From: Hungatella sp. UBA3147
Lineage (GTDB): Bacteria; Bacillota; Clostridia; Lachnospirales; Lachnospiraceae
Length of the DNA: 8,823 nt
Direction: 5' to 3'
NCBI GenBank assembly: GCA_002365025.1
Contig: DEYX01000108.1
Location: forward strand, 1 to 8,823
Part shown: positions 1 through 6,681 of the stretch, in pieces
Layout of the letters: every line of letters starts with the position of its first letter
Numbering within the stretch: the first letter of the stretch is position 1
Program-made: the position numbers and the translations under genes
The notes under the pieces: generated by a model
Told to the model about the DNA's origin: nothing
What the model saw: the letters and a program-made list of their open reading frames with translations, nothing else
Databases searched by the model: none

Positions 1-391
1 TCTTTAAGCCCTCAATCTCAAGTCCGTTTTTCTTTGCATAGTCCCATAAGGCAGCGTGAATTGCTTCCTCTGCCAGCAGGGAACAGTGAACCTTAACCGG
101 AGGTAATCCATCAAGCGCTTCACAGACGGCCATATTCGTCACAGCCATGGCCTCCTGAACGGATTTTCCCTTTACCATCTCTGTAGCCATGCTGCTGGTA
201 GCAACCGCAGCTCCGCAGCCAAAGGTTTTAAATTTCACATCACGGATAATCTGATTTTCATCAATATCCAGATAGATTCTCATAATATCGCCGCACTTGG
301 CATTTCCTACGGTACCCATACCGCTGGGGTTATCAATTTCCCCTACATTTCTTGGATGCTCAAAATGATCCATAACTTTTTCTGTATACAT
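1..391 (-). CDS. nifU: NifU/IscU-type Fe-S cluster scaffold (3' end outside window)
   Basis: This is a scaffold on which [2Fe-2S]/[4Fe-4S] clusters are built in the cytoplasm from sulfur supplied by the upstream cysteine desulfurase. The first 130 residues are visible and begin MYTEKVMDHFEHPRNVG, a typical IscU/NifU N-terminus. The three conserved ligand cysteines are present: Cys33 in AKCGD (with Asp35), Cys59 in TFGCGAA and Cys103 in VHCSLLAEEA, preceded by the usual LPPVK. The frame stays open to the window edge, so the C-terminus is missing; by family size only a few to about 20 residues should be lacking. The start is ATG at 391, with GGAGAA about 9 nt upstream. It follows the desulfurase stop by 69 bp in the same direction, so it is probably cotranscribed. 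Family assignment is near certain; the NifU versus IscU name is convention. Confidence 0.95.
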   Translation of the reverse strand, partial: MYTEKVMDHFEHPRNVGEIDNPSGMGTVGNAKCGDIMRIYLDIDENQIIRDVKFKTFGCGAAVATSSMATEMVKGKSVQEAMAVTNMAVCEALDGLPPVKVHCSLLAEEAIHAALWDYAKKNGLEIEGLK

Positions 392-436
392 AATCTATTT
401 TCTCCATTTCAAGGTAATCAATCTGCTTTGTTTCCA

Positions 437-452
437 GCCGCTAATAGGCGGC
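437..452 (-). other. Small hairpin between nifS and nifU
   Basis: GCCGC and GCGGC arms flank a 6-nt loop in the 69-bp gap between the nifS stop and the nifU start. There is no following T-run in the direction of transcription, so it is not a convincing terminator. It could affect mRNA processing or stability and the relative amounts of the two proteins. The stem is only 5 bp, so chance is possible. Confidence 0.3.
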
Positions 453-460
453 GCTTTGAA

Positions 461-1645
461 TTATTTCGCCTGATGCTTGATATAATCCTCATAAAGCGGG
501 GACATACTGCGCAGTTTTTCCACGATCTCCTTAATGGATTCCACAACATAGTCCATCTCTTCCTTTGTGTTGTTCTCATCTAAGGTCAGACGAAGGGAAC
601 CATGGGCGATTTCGTGAGGAAGGCCAATGGCAAGCAGCACATGAGATGGGTCCAAGGAGCCTGAAGTACAGGCAGAACCGCTGGAGCCGCATATACCTTT
701 CATATCCAGCATGATCAGCAGGGACTCTCCTTCAATAAACTGGAAAGCAAAATTTACGTTGTTTGACAGCCTGTTTTTCCTGTGTCCGTTAATTCTTGTA
801 AAAGGAACCTCTGCCATAACCCGGTCCATCAGATAATTACGAAGCTCACATTCCTTATTTGCTCTATCAGCCATACCTGCAACCGCAAGCTCCACAGCCT
901 TTCCAAAGCCTACGATACCCGGTACATTCTCCGTACCGGCACGGCGTTTTCTCTCCTGAGCGCCTCCATGAATGAAGGAACGGGATTTAATGCCGCTTCT
1001 GATATAGAGAAAGCCAATGCCTTTGGGTCCATTGATCTTATGGGCGCTGGCACTGAGCATATCGATATGGTATTCATCTACGTTAATGGGCACATGGCCA
1101 AATGACTGGACCGCATCTGTGTGGAATAATATTCCCCGTTCTTTTGCAATCTCTCCGATTTCTTTGATCGGTTCTATGGTTCCTATCTCATTATTAGCAA
1201 ACATGATGGAAATAAGGATGGTGTCTGGGCGGATCGCTTTTTTAAGCTCTTCCAGCTTTATAACCCCATTTTCATCTACATTTAAATAGGTTACCTCAAA
1301 GCCCTGCTTCTCCAAATACTCACAGGTGTGAAGCACGGCATGGTGTTCAATATTACTGGTGATGATGTGTTTTCCTTTTGAAGCATAAGCCTCTGCAGTT
1401 GCAATCAGTGCCCAGTTATCAGACTCTGAACCGCCTGCTGTAAAATAGATCTCATTAGCCTTGGCTCCCAAAGTGTCTGCAATAGTTTCTCTGGCTCCTG
1501 AGACGGCTTTTTTTGAGATGCCGGAAAACTCGTATACGGAGGATGGATTTCCATAAAACTCCGTAAAATAAGGCAGCATGGCTTCCACGACCTCGGGCCG
1601 CGTTTGGGTAGTCGCTGCATTGTCAAGATAAATCAATTGCTTCAT
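461..1645 (-). CDS. nifS: Cysteine desulfurase, NifS/IscS type
   Basis: This PLP enzyme converts cysteine to alanine and passes persulfide sulfur to the NifU-like scaffold. The protein is 394 aa, normal for the family. Visible landmarks: LDNAATT at 7-13, the PLP-stacking His101 in EHHAV, the pyridine-binding Asp177 with Gln180 in HTDAVQS, the Schiff-base Lys203 in SASAHKINGPKG, and the catalytic Cys326 in GSACTSG. The Cys loop is the group I (NifS/IscS) form rather than the SufS form. The ATG at 1645 is chosen because AAAGGCGG (1656-1663) precedes it by 10 nt and the protein then opens directly into the conserved MKQLIYLDNA. An in-frame ATG at 1690 would start only about 5 nt after the predicted transcription start and adds 15 non-conserved residues. 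It is the first gene of a nifS-nifU operon. The MOP flippase is divergently transcribed. Confidence 0.97.
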   Translation of the reverse strand: MKQLIYLDNAATTQTRPEVVEAMLPYFTEFYGNPSSVYEFSGISKKAVSGARETIADTLGAKANEIYFTAGGSESDNWALIATAEAYASKGKHIITSNIEHHAVLHTCEYLEKQGFEVTYLNVDENGVIKLEELKKAIRPDTILISIMFANNEIGTIEPIKEIGEIAKERGILFHTDAVQSFGHVPINVDEYHIDMLSASAHKINGPKGIGFLYIRSGIKSRSFIHGGAQERKRRAGTENVPGIVGFGKAVELAVAGMADRANKECELRNYLMDRVMAEVPFTRINGHRKNRLSNNVNFAFQFIEGESLLIMLDMKGICGSSGSACTSGSLDPSHVLLAIGLPHEIAHGSLRLTLDENNTKEEMDYVVESIKEIVEKLRSMSPLYEDYIKHQAK

Positions 1646-1701
1646 ATTGTTAGTTCCGCCTTTCTGTAGTCCTAAAGTTAAAAGCTTCATCTACAAATTC
1701 T

Positions 1702-1729
1702 ATTATACACACATTTCCTAGAATTTCAA
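1702..1729 (-). promoter_or_regulatory. Predicted sigma-A promoter of nifS-nifU
   Basis: On the minus strand, TTGAAA (1729-1724) and TATAAT (1707-1702) are separated by 16 bp. The predicted transcription start near 1695 gives a leader of about 50 nt before the nifS ATG. The -10 is a perfect consensus and the -35 matches 5 of 6. Confidence 0.75.
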
Positions 1730-1744
1730 TAGGAATGATTCTCA
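1730..1744. promoter_or_regulatory. Candidate Fur-type box upstream of the nifS -35
   Basis: TAGGAATGATTCTCA matches 10 of 14 informative positions of the 7-1-7 Fur consensus TGATAATNATTATCA, and 9 of 14 of the PerR consensus. The central AATGA-TTC-TCATT is an inverted repeat. The box abuts the -35 element of nifS, where a regulator could affect polymerase. This is motif evidence only; a regulator is not encoded in the window. Confidence 0.4.
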
Positions 1745-1753
1745 TTATAGATA

Positions 1754-1806
1754 CAGTTCAGCCATGCATAAAAATTTATACAATCGGAGCTGGCATAACT
1801 GAACTG
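1754..1806. repeat. Interrupted inverted repeat between divergent nifS and spoVB promoters
   Basis: CAGTTCAGCCATGC (1754-1767) is matched by GCATAACTGAACTG (1793-1806): 12 of 14 positions pair, with one 2x2 mismatch. The arms are separated by 25 bp that themselves contain an AT-rich palindrome (ATAAA-AA-TTTAT, 1768-1779). It lies between the two divergent starts, outside any gene. It could be a two-site operator or the foot of a hairpin; its role is unknown. Confidence 0.55.
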
Positions 1807-1843
1807 CAACAAATGTCATGAAGAAGAAGCCCATTCCATATAT

Positions 1844-1858
1844 TTATAATAATTCTCA
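1844..1858. promoter_or_regulatory. Candidate Fur/PerR box over the spoVB-like promoter
   Basis: TTATAATAATTCTCA matches 12 of 14 informative positions of both the Fur consensus (TGATAATNATTATCA) and the PerR consensus (TTATAATNATTATAA), so the sequence cannot tell the two apart. It contains a TATAAT (1845-1850) that could be the -10 of the flippase gene, 24 nt before its ATG. A bound regulator would therefore occlude the promoter. There is no good -35 at 16-18 bp. Confidence 0.45.
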
Positions 1859-1873
1859 TTTTCAGGAGATTGC

Positions 1874-3424
1874 ATGAATGATTCTCTGAAATTTCCCCGA
1901 AAACTTTCGCCAAGAAAATATGCGCTTCTCACCGGCACCCTTCTTTTGACTTCTGCCGGGCTGATCACCCGGTTGTTAGGCTTTTTTTACCGGATTTTTC
2001 TCTCACGGACCATTGGCGCAGAAGGACTTGGAATCTTTAACCTGATCCATCCGGTGTTTGGCGTATGCTTTGCCTTATGCGCCGGTTCCATTCAGACCGC
2101 CATATCCCAGTCCGTAGCCGCTAATGTGAGAAAAGGCCGTTCCATTTTCCGAACCGGCCTTATTATTTCAGTGGCTATTTCCATGATCCTGGCATACGCC
2201 ATCATCCGGTTTAAGGACTTCCTGGCCGTCAATATCCTGATGGAACCCCGCTGTGCCCCTCTTCTTCTCTTTATTGCGGTATCCGTCCCCTGCGCGGCCA
2301 TTCACGCATGTATCAATGGTTACTATTATGGTATGCAGCGCCCTCATGTCCCGGCATCTGCTCAGGTGATTGAACAGTTTATAAGAATCGGGGCCGTGTT
2401 CCTCATTGCAGATATCATGATAGAATCCGGGATTAAAATCACTGTCCAGCTGGCAGCCATGGGACATCTGATAGGGGAAATTGTTTCTTCTCTTTATACG
2501 ATCACGGCCTATCGCTTTTTTTCACCAAAAATGCCCGAAGGTGTCACAGCGGTTGCCTCTTCCTTCCATGAAACTGCTCCCGGGCTTATGCACCTGGCAA
2601 TGCCTCTTATGGGGAACCGCCTGGTCTTAAATGTCCTTGCAAGCGCAGAAGCCATCCTGATTCCCAGCAGACTGCAGATGTCAGGGCTTTCCGATTCAGG
2701 AGCATTTTCCGTATACGGTGTTTTAACCGGAATGGCTTTGCCCTTTATTCTGTTCCCTTCCACCATATTTAATTCCCTGGCTGTCCTTTTGCTGCCAACG
2801 GTAGCCGAGGCCCAGTCAGAGGGAAATGACCGGAGGATCGGAGATGCCATTTCCATGTCACTTCGTTACTGCCTGTACGTGGGAATCCTTTGCATCGGTA
2901 TCTTTACCCTGTTTGGTAATGACTTGGGCGTCAGCGTATTTAAGGATAATAGCGCCGGAACCTATATGACCATATTAGCTTGGCTTTGTCCCTTCCTCTA
3001 TCTGGTAACTACTATGGGAAGTATTTTAAACGGCCTGGGGAAAACCTCTGTCACCTTTGTCCAGAACGCCATTGCATTGTTATTGCGTTTAGGATTTGTT
3101 CTTTTTGGAATTCCCAAATATGGGATATTAGCCTATCTGGTGGGAATGCTGGCAAGTGAACTGCTTCTGGCCATGATGCATGTGCTGACCCTTCGGAAAA
3201 AGGTGGATTTTGTGTGGAATGCTTGGGATATGATCCTAAAGCCGGCGGCTCTGATGGTGCTCGCCATCGGTATCTACTTTGCGCTGTTTTCCGTGGCGGA
3301 TCCATTTAAGAGTATGCCATTATTTATAAAAACTGCATTCCATATTACTATATTAAGCATATTCTATCTGGTACTCCTCCTTGGCGCTCATGTTATGAAA
3401 GGGGAAAAATCCAGGGATCTTTAA
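1874..3424 (+). CDS. spoVB: SpoVB-like MOP-superfamily membrane flippase
   Basis: This is a polytopic inner-membrane protein of the multidrug/oligosaccharidyl-lipid/polysaccharide (MOP) flippase superfamily. SpoVB-type members act in spore cortex formation, probably by flipping lipid-linked peptidoglycan precursors. The 516 aa length and the hydrophobic segments along the whole chain fit a 14-helix fold. Typical landmarks: GFFYRIFLSRTIGAEGLGIF near 36-55, INGYYYGMQRPHVPA with the following EQFIRI at 147-172, and LLLPTVAEA at 305-313 before the second half repeats the fold. The N-terminal residues are basic (KFPRKLSPRK). ATG 1874 has AGGAG 5 nt upstream (1864-1868). The gene stands alone, divergent from nifS and convergent with the molybdate genes. 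A paralogous polysaccharide exporter or lipid II flippase is an alternative: family call firm, SpoVB orthology moderate. Confidence 0.85.
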   Translation: MNDSLKFPRKLSPRKYALLTGTLLLTSAGLITRLLGFFYRIFLSRTIGAEGLGIFNLIHPVFGVCFALCAGSIQTAISQSVAANVRKGRSIFRTGLIISVAISMILAYAIIRFKDFLAVNILMEPRCAPLLLFIAVSVPCAAIHACINGYYYGMQRPHVPASAQVIEQFIRIGAVFLIADIMIESGIKITVQLAAMGHLIGEIVSSLYTITAYRFFSPKMPEGVTAVASSFHETAPGLMHLAMPLMGNRLVLNVLASAEAILIPSRLQMSGLSDSGAFSVYGVLTGMALPFILFPSTIFNSLAVLLLPTVAEAQSEGNDRRIGDAISMSLRYCLYVGILCIGIFTLFGNDLGVSVFKDNSAGTYMTILAWLCPFLYLVTTMGSILNGLGKTSVTFVQNAIALLLRLGFVLFGIPKYGILAYLVGMLASELLLAMMHVLTLRKKVDFVWNAWDMILKPAALMVLAIGIYFALFSVADPFKSMPLFIKTAFHITILSIFYLVLLLGAHVMKGEKSRDL

Positions 3425-3470
3425 GGATTATTTTTTGATGAGGATTTACGTTCTACATATATAAAAAGTA

Positions 3471-3498
3471 AAAAACGGACTGTCAAAAGTCCGTTTTT
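3471..3498. terminator. Bidirectional intrinsic terminator
   Basis: AAAAACGGACT (3471-3481) and AGTCCGTTTTT (3488-3498) form an 11-bp stem with a 6-nt loop. A T-run follows on the plus strand (3494-3498), and an A-run precedes on the plus strand (3464-3475), giving U-runs for both directions. It lies 46 bp past the spoVB-like stop and 13 bp past the mop stop, and so terminates both convergent units. Confidence 0.9.
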
Positions 3499-3511
3499 AT
3501 AATTTCCGTTT

Positions 3512-3721
3512 TTAATCAATTCCGACCATTACTGAAGTCGCTTTAATGATGGCATAGGCATCCTTTCCGACTTCCAGTCCTAAGTCCTTCACCGCCGCCA
3601 TGGAAACTGTGGACGATACGATATTGCCGCCGCCGATATCAATAGTTACAATGGCGTTTACCGCACCTGTTTCAATTCCTACAACTTTACCTTTAAACTG
3701 ATTTCTTGCACTGAGTTTCAT
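3512..3721 (-). CDS. mop: Molbindin (Mop-domain molybdenum-pterin-binding protein)
   Basis: This 69-aa cytoplasmic protein is a single Mop/TOBE domain. Molbindins oligomerise into a ring that binds molybdate or tungstate at subunit interfaces, and are thought to buffer or store the oxyanion. The N-terminal SARNQ motif (4-8) is followed by FKGKVVGIETGAVNAIVTID, the GGGNIVSSTVS loop (30-40), and the C-terminal AYAIIKATSVMVGID. The length is normal for a one-domain Mop. ATG 3721 is preceded by a strong GAGGAGG with 8 nt spacing; an overlapping ATG upstream (minus strand ATGAGATGA) stops at once. It is the last gene of the molybdate block, 214 bp after modC, with its own promoter and a structured leader. 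Confidence 0.95.
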   Translation of the reverse strand: MKLSARNQFKGKVVGIETGAVNAIVTIDIGGGNIVSSTVSMAAVKDLGLEVGKDAYAIIKATSVMVGID

Positions 3722-3753
3722 CTCATATGCCTCCTCTCATCCAAACCTGGCCT

Positions 3754-3783
3754 GTGTAAATATACTTCGGTATCCCTTTACAC
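3754..3783 (-). promoter_or_regulatory. Stable hairpin in the mop leader
   Basis: Outer arms GTGTAAA (3754-3760) and TTTACAC (3777-3783) enclose inner arms ATAC (3762-3765) and GTAT (3770-3773) around TTCG. The result is an 11-bp stem with a 1x3 internal loop. The predicted mop transcript carries the complementary strand, so its tetraloop is CGAA. The hairpin ends about 32 nt before the mop ATG and lacks a downstream T-run, so it is not a simple terminator. A second small stem (CCCG/CGGG, 3783-3796) adjoins and shares a base with it, so the two stems may compete. It may be a cis-regulatory element or an operator; no known riboswitch class was recognised. Confidence 0.5.
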
Positions 3784-3890
3784 CCGGTAAAACGGGGCGG
3801 ATTCTCCAAAAAAACATGGCAGAAAAGTGGAAATATAAGAAGTAATTATGGATTGTATGCCAGAAGATTATACTGATTTTTCATAAAATG

Positions 3891-3919
3891 ATTGTAAGCA
3901 TTTCTATACTCATTGTCAA
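3891..3919 (-). promoter_or_regulatory. Predicted mop promoter
   Basis: On the minus strand, a perfect TTGACA (3919-3914) is followed after exactly 17 bp by TACAAT (3896-3891). The -35 starts 16 bp after the modC stop. Transcription would begin near 3884 and give a leader of about 160 nt. There is no terminator between modC and this promoter, so mop may also be read through from modABC. Confidence 0.75.
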
Positions 3920-3935
3920 CCGGTTCTCACAAACA

Positions 3936-4988
3936 CTAAAGCAAAAGCAGGAGGTCTTCCTTGGGAAACTTAATAAATGGCGGAATATTTTGAAGCTTTC
4001 CTTCCTCAAAGTCCATTTTATCCTGGATCCACCAGATCTTTGAGGAGGTTTTATCGTCTGAGTTCTGGAACAGGTACTGCCTTTGGAAAGGCGTATCGGC
4101 AAACCCAGCCAATTCAATTCCCATGACATTTTCCTCCGACTGTTCCTGGACCGGAATCAGGTTATGGCCCCGGATTCCTACGTACCTGACGGAATCTCCG
4201 ATTTTCTCCTCTGTTTTAAGCTTTATCTTCCATTCACAGGCATAAAGCTCATAATCACTTATTTTCTCTATGGAAGATATATTTTTGCAGCCGGTCAGCT
4301 TCGCTGCTTCCATTCTTTCCGGTCTGCGGAAAATATCTTTTGTGCAGCCTTTTAATATGGTTTTTCCTTCTGAAAGGAGCATCATATGGTCACAGAATTT
4401 GTAGATTTCATCTCTGGAATGGGACACCATGAGCACATCACCGTTATATTCCCTGATCAGTTCCAGCATTTCCATCTGAAGCGTATCCTTTAAAAAGCCA
4501 TCCAATGCAGAAAACGGCTCATCTAACATAATAATATCCGGCTTGTATAAAAGCATGCGGGCAAGGGCCACTCTTTGCTGCTGCCCTCCCGACAGCTGGG
4601 AGGGATATCTTTTTTCCAGTCCTTCCAGCTGAAAGCGCCTCAGCTGTTCAGCGACAAGGAGAAGCTTATCCCGTTTTTTTCCCGGAATCACGATACTCAA
4701 GTTTTCTTCTACCGTCATGGTGGGAAACAGGGCATAGTTCTGAAACAGGTAGCCGGTACGGCGTTCTCTGGCAGGCAGATTGATCCCCTTTTCCGAATCA
4801 AACAACACCTTCCCGTTTAAAACGATCCGGCCTTGATCCGGTTTTTCAATTCCTGCCACACATTTTAAAGTCATGCTTTTCCCGCAGCCTGAGGCTCCTA
4901 AGATCCCCATGCAGCCAGCCTCAGTTTCAAATTCCACATTTAAATCAAATCCTGAAAACTTTTTTCGGATGTTTACCTGCAATGCCAT
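3936..4988 (-). CDS. modC: Molybdate ABC transporter ATP-binding protein
   Basis: This cytoplasmic ATPase drives molybdate import through ModB. The 350-aa protein shows the complete ABC cassette: Walker A GASGCGKS (31-38), Q-loop Gln83 in YLFQNYALFP, signature LSGGQQQR (132-139), Walker B IIMLDEP (152-158) with catalytic Glu157, and switch His190 in VSHSRDE. Residues from about 230 to 350 sit where ModC proteins carry a TOBE/Mop-like regulatory domain, but here only weak resemblance is visible (SVRYVGIRGHNLIPV, 266-280). The protein ends in five leucines. ATG 4988 lies 1 bp after the modB stop, with AGGTGG inside the end of modB, indicating translational coupling. Context (modA, modB, mop) fixes the substrate as molybdate or tungstate rather than sulfate. 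Confidence 0.95.
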   Translation of the reverse strand: MALQVNIRKKFSGFDLNVEFETEAGCMGILGASGCGKSMTLKCVAGIEKPDQGRIVLNGKVLFDSEKGINLPARERRTGYLFQNYALFPTMTVEENLSIVIPGKKRDKLLLVAEQLRRFQLEGLEKRYPSQLSGGQQQRVALARMLLYKPDIIMLDEPFSALDGFLKDTLQMEMLELIREYNGDVLMVSHSRDEIYKFCDHMMLLSEGKTILKGCTKDIFRRPERMEAAKLTGCKNISSIEKISDYELYACEWKIKLKTEEKIGDSVRYVGIRGHNLIPVQEQSEENVMGIELAGFADTPFQRQYLFQNSDDKTSSKIWWIQDKMDFEEGKLQNIPPFIKFPKEDLLLLL

Positions 4989-4989
4989 A

Positions 4990-5688
4990 TCAAATCCACC
5001 TGTTCACATGTTTCATTTTTTTTCCGGATATATAATTTATAACAGCAACAATAAAAAAAGACAAGATTACAATGACACATACCCAGAATCCAGCCCTATC
5101 CCAGTTTCCTGCCGCAACTTCGGAAGCAATTGCAACAGAAACCGTTCTGGTCTTTCCCAGGATGTTTCCTGCCAGCATGGCTGTTGCCCCGTATTCTCCG
5201 ATGGCTCTGGCAAAGGCGAGTACGGTTCCGGAAGCCAGTCCAGGAGCTGCAATGGGAACGATGATTTTCCAGAAAATCTTCCTCTCCGATAGCCCCAGGG
5301 TCCTCCCCGCATGGATCATGTCAACGTCCACCTGCTCAAAAGCTGCCCTCGCATTCCGGTACATCAAAGGAAATGCGATAACAAATGCAGCTATAACACA
5401 GCCTGGCCATGTCTGTACCATCTTTATATTAAATTCTTCAAAAAGAAATTTTCCGAAGGGTCTTCGAAGGCTGAAGATCAACAGAAGAAAGAATCCGGCC
5501 ACAGTAGGCGGGAGTACCAAAGGCAATGTTAAGATACCATCTACAATGGATTTTGCCGTGTTATTCAGCTTCATAATCAGCCTTGCGGCGCCTATCCCCA
5601 GAAAAAATGTCAGCACCGTTGCCAGAATCCCCGTTTTCAGAGAAATAAAAAGGGGACTCCAATCTATTGTTTTCATCAGTTCAAGCAT
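4990..5688 (-). CDS. modB: Molybdate ABC transporter permease
   Basis: This integral membrane subunit forms the oxyanion channel. The 232-aa length and about five to six hydrophobic segments (roughly 17-38, 48-73, 94-112, 144-162, 201-220) match ModB. TLPLVLPPTVAGFFLL (54-69) is the characteristic family stretch. The EAA loop that docks to ModC spans about 126-145 (HAGRTLGLSERKIFWKIIVP) and is followed by RAIGEYGATAMLAGN (161-175), diagnostic of molybdate/sulfate-type permeases. ATG 5688 is preceded by GGGGGTG with about 8 nt spacing. It begins 29 bp after the modA stop and ends 1 bp before modC. Confidence 0.96.
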   Translation of the reverse strand: MLELMKTIDWSPLFISLKTGILATVLTFFLGIGAARLIMKLNNTAKSIVDGILTLPLVLPPTVAGFFLLLIFSLRRPFGKFLFEEFNIKMVQTWPGCVIAAFVIAFPLMYRNARAAFEQVDVDMIHAGRTLGLSERKIFWKIIVPIAAPGLASGTVLAFARAIGEYGATAMLAGNILGKTRTVSVAIASEVAAGNWDRAGFWVCVIVILSFFIVAVINYISGKKMKHVNRWI

Positions 5689-5717
5689 AGATTTTCACCC
5701 CCTTTTTTATGTATTAT

Positions 5718-6611
5718 TTATTTAGAAGATTTTGCGAATCCGGCATCCGTAAACAGCTTCATTACGCCTTCATCGTTTACCAGAAACTCTTTAAAATCAG
5801 CGGCTGCTTTTGCCTGCCCTTCTGATGCCTCCTTGTCAATAATCAGGCCTACCGGATAAACAGCAGGATCGATCATGGTATTATCTGCTTCAGCAATGAT
5901 TTCAACCTTGTCCGCCATAGAAGCCGCATCAGTTGCATAAACAACTCCAACTTCGTTGCTTCCTTCTGCAACAGCTGTCAGAACAGCAGTAACATTGGCG
6001 CCTTCGTTAATTTCCATCTTCATTACCTGATCAAGGGTTCCCAGATTGGTGAACAGCTTTCTTGCATACTGGCCTACAGGTACGTCCTCTCCTGCGAGAG
6101 CAAGGCTTGATGCCTTTGTAATATTGTCAAAGCCGGTTACTTCAGTTTTCCCAGCCTTTGGCTTAATGAGAACAATCTTATTCTCAAGAAGGTTGCTGAT
6201 GGAGCCGTCTACTATAAATCCGCCATCCTTTAACGCATCCATCTGTTTGGTTGCCGCAGAAAAGAAAATGTCACACTGAGCGCCTTCTTCGATCTGAGTC
6301 TGAAGAGTGCCTGAGCTGTCTGCATTGTATATTATGTTCACATTTGGATGATCCTTTTCATAAGTTTCCTTGATCTTTTCCATTGTGTTTTTTAAGCTGG
6401 CTGCAATGAAGACATAAAGGTCTTCCTTCTCTGCTTTTGCCTCGGTGGTTTCTTCTGCCTTCGTAGTTTCCTCCGCTTTACTGGTTTCCTCCGCTGCAGT
6501 TGTCTGATCCGCCTGCGTAGCCTTTGTACCGGTTGAACCGCACCCCGAAACCGTACCGGCAGCAAACATTGCTGCCATCATTACTGCCAGTAATTTCTTT
6601 CCTTGTTTCAT
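5718..6611 (-). CDS. modA: Molybdate-binding lipoprotein
   Basis: This extracytoplasmic lipoprotein captures molybdate (or tungstate) for ModBC. The 297-aa protein has a signal peptide (KQGKK then a hydrophobic stretch) and lipobox VSGC, with Cys24 as the lipidated residue. An Ala/Glu/Thr/Lys-rich spacer (about 30-63) precedes the type II binding fold (64-297). The fold carries FIAASLKNTM (68-77), ADSSGTLQTQI (97-107), CDIFFSAA (113-120), ANVTAVLTAVAEG (205-217) and EVGVVYATDA (220-229). By position, Ser72, Ser99, Val207 and Tyr225 correspond to the oxyanion-contacting residues of E. coli ModA; this is inferred by spacing, not a computed alignment. ATG 6611 is chosen because a perfect AGGAGG lies 7 nt upstream. 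The in-frame ATG at 6695 would lie upstream of the predicted transcription start. It is first in modABC(-mop). Confidence 0.96.
   Translation of the reverse strand: MKQGKKLLAVMMAAMFAAGTVSGCGSTGTKATQADQTTAAEETSKAEETTKAEETTEAKAEKEDLYVFIAASLKNTMEKIKETYEKDHPNVNIIYNADSSGTLQTQIEEGAQCDIFFSAATKQMDALKDGGFIVDGSISNLLENKIVLIKPKAGKTEVTGFDNITKASSLALAGEDVPVGQYARKLFTNLGTLDQVMKMEINEGANVTAVLTAVAEGSNEVGVVYATDAASMADKVEIIAEADNTMIDPAVYPVGLIIDKEASEGQAKAAADFKEFLVNDEGVMKLFTDAGFAKSSK
6446..6499 (-). repeat. Three 18-bp tandem repeats in the modA linker
   Basis: Three imperfect 18-bp units (6446-6463, 6464-6481, 6482-6499) encode AEETS/KAEETT hexapeptide repeats in the flexible tether between the lipidated Cys24 and the binding domain. 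The unit length is a multiple of three, so gain or loss would keep the frame and change only tether length. Confidence 0.8.
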
Positions 6612-6618
6612 AATACTT

Positions 6619-6624
6619 CCTCCT
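6619..6624 (-). promoter_or_regulatory. Ribosome binding site that fixes the modA start
   Basis: AGGAGG on the minus strand with 7-nt spacing to ATG 6611. This selects the lipoprotein start over the longer open frame beginning at 6695. Confidence 0.9.
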
Positions 6625-6632
6625 GGTTTTTC

Positions 6633-6648
6633 GAACAATAAGTTGTTC
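6633..6648 (-). other. Small dyad in the modA leader
   Basis: GAACAA (6633-6638) and TTGTTC (6643-6648) flank a 4-nt spacer just upstream of the modA ribosome site. In RNA it would be a 6-bp AU-rich hairpin about 8 nt before AGGAGG; in DNA it could be a secondary operator. The stem is short, so function is uncertain. Confidence 0.35.
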
Positions 6649-6681
6649 ATTTTAATTATGTTTTGTTGGGTTTTGTCCCGT

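Noticed and set aside
21..33. AGTCCGTTTTT matching the terminator arm at 3488-3498
   Set aside because: It is inside the nifU coding sequence with no matching second arm; an 11-mer match is probably chance.
1646..1690. Longer nifS start at ATG 1690
   Set aside because: It lies only about 5 nt after the predicted transcription start, has no ribosome site, and adds 15 non-conserved residues.
2092..2856. Several antisense frames within the spoVB-like gene
   Set aside because: They are shadows of a long conserved membrane-protein gene with no start signals of their own.
3861..3873. Second -10-like GTATAAT in the mop leader
   Set aside because: No acceptable -35 at 16-18 bp; the TTGACA-17-TACAAT promoter just upstream is far better.
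3881..4129. 82-codon minus-strand frame overlapping the end of modC
   Set aside because: It is out of frame with modC and overlaps it; its tail runs through the mop promoter and the residues show no family pattern.
5072..5725. 217-codon plus-strand open frame
   Set aside because: It is antisense to almost all of modB, has no ribosome site and no recognisable domain; its length reflects the codon bias of modB.
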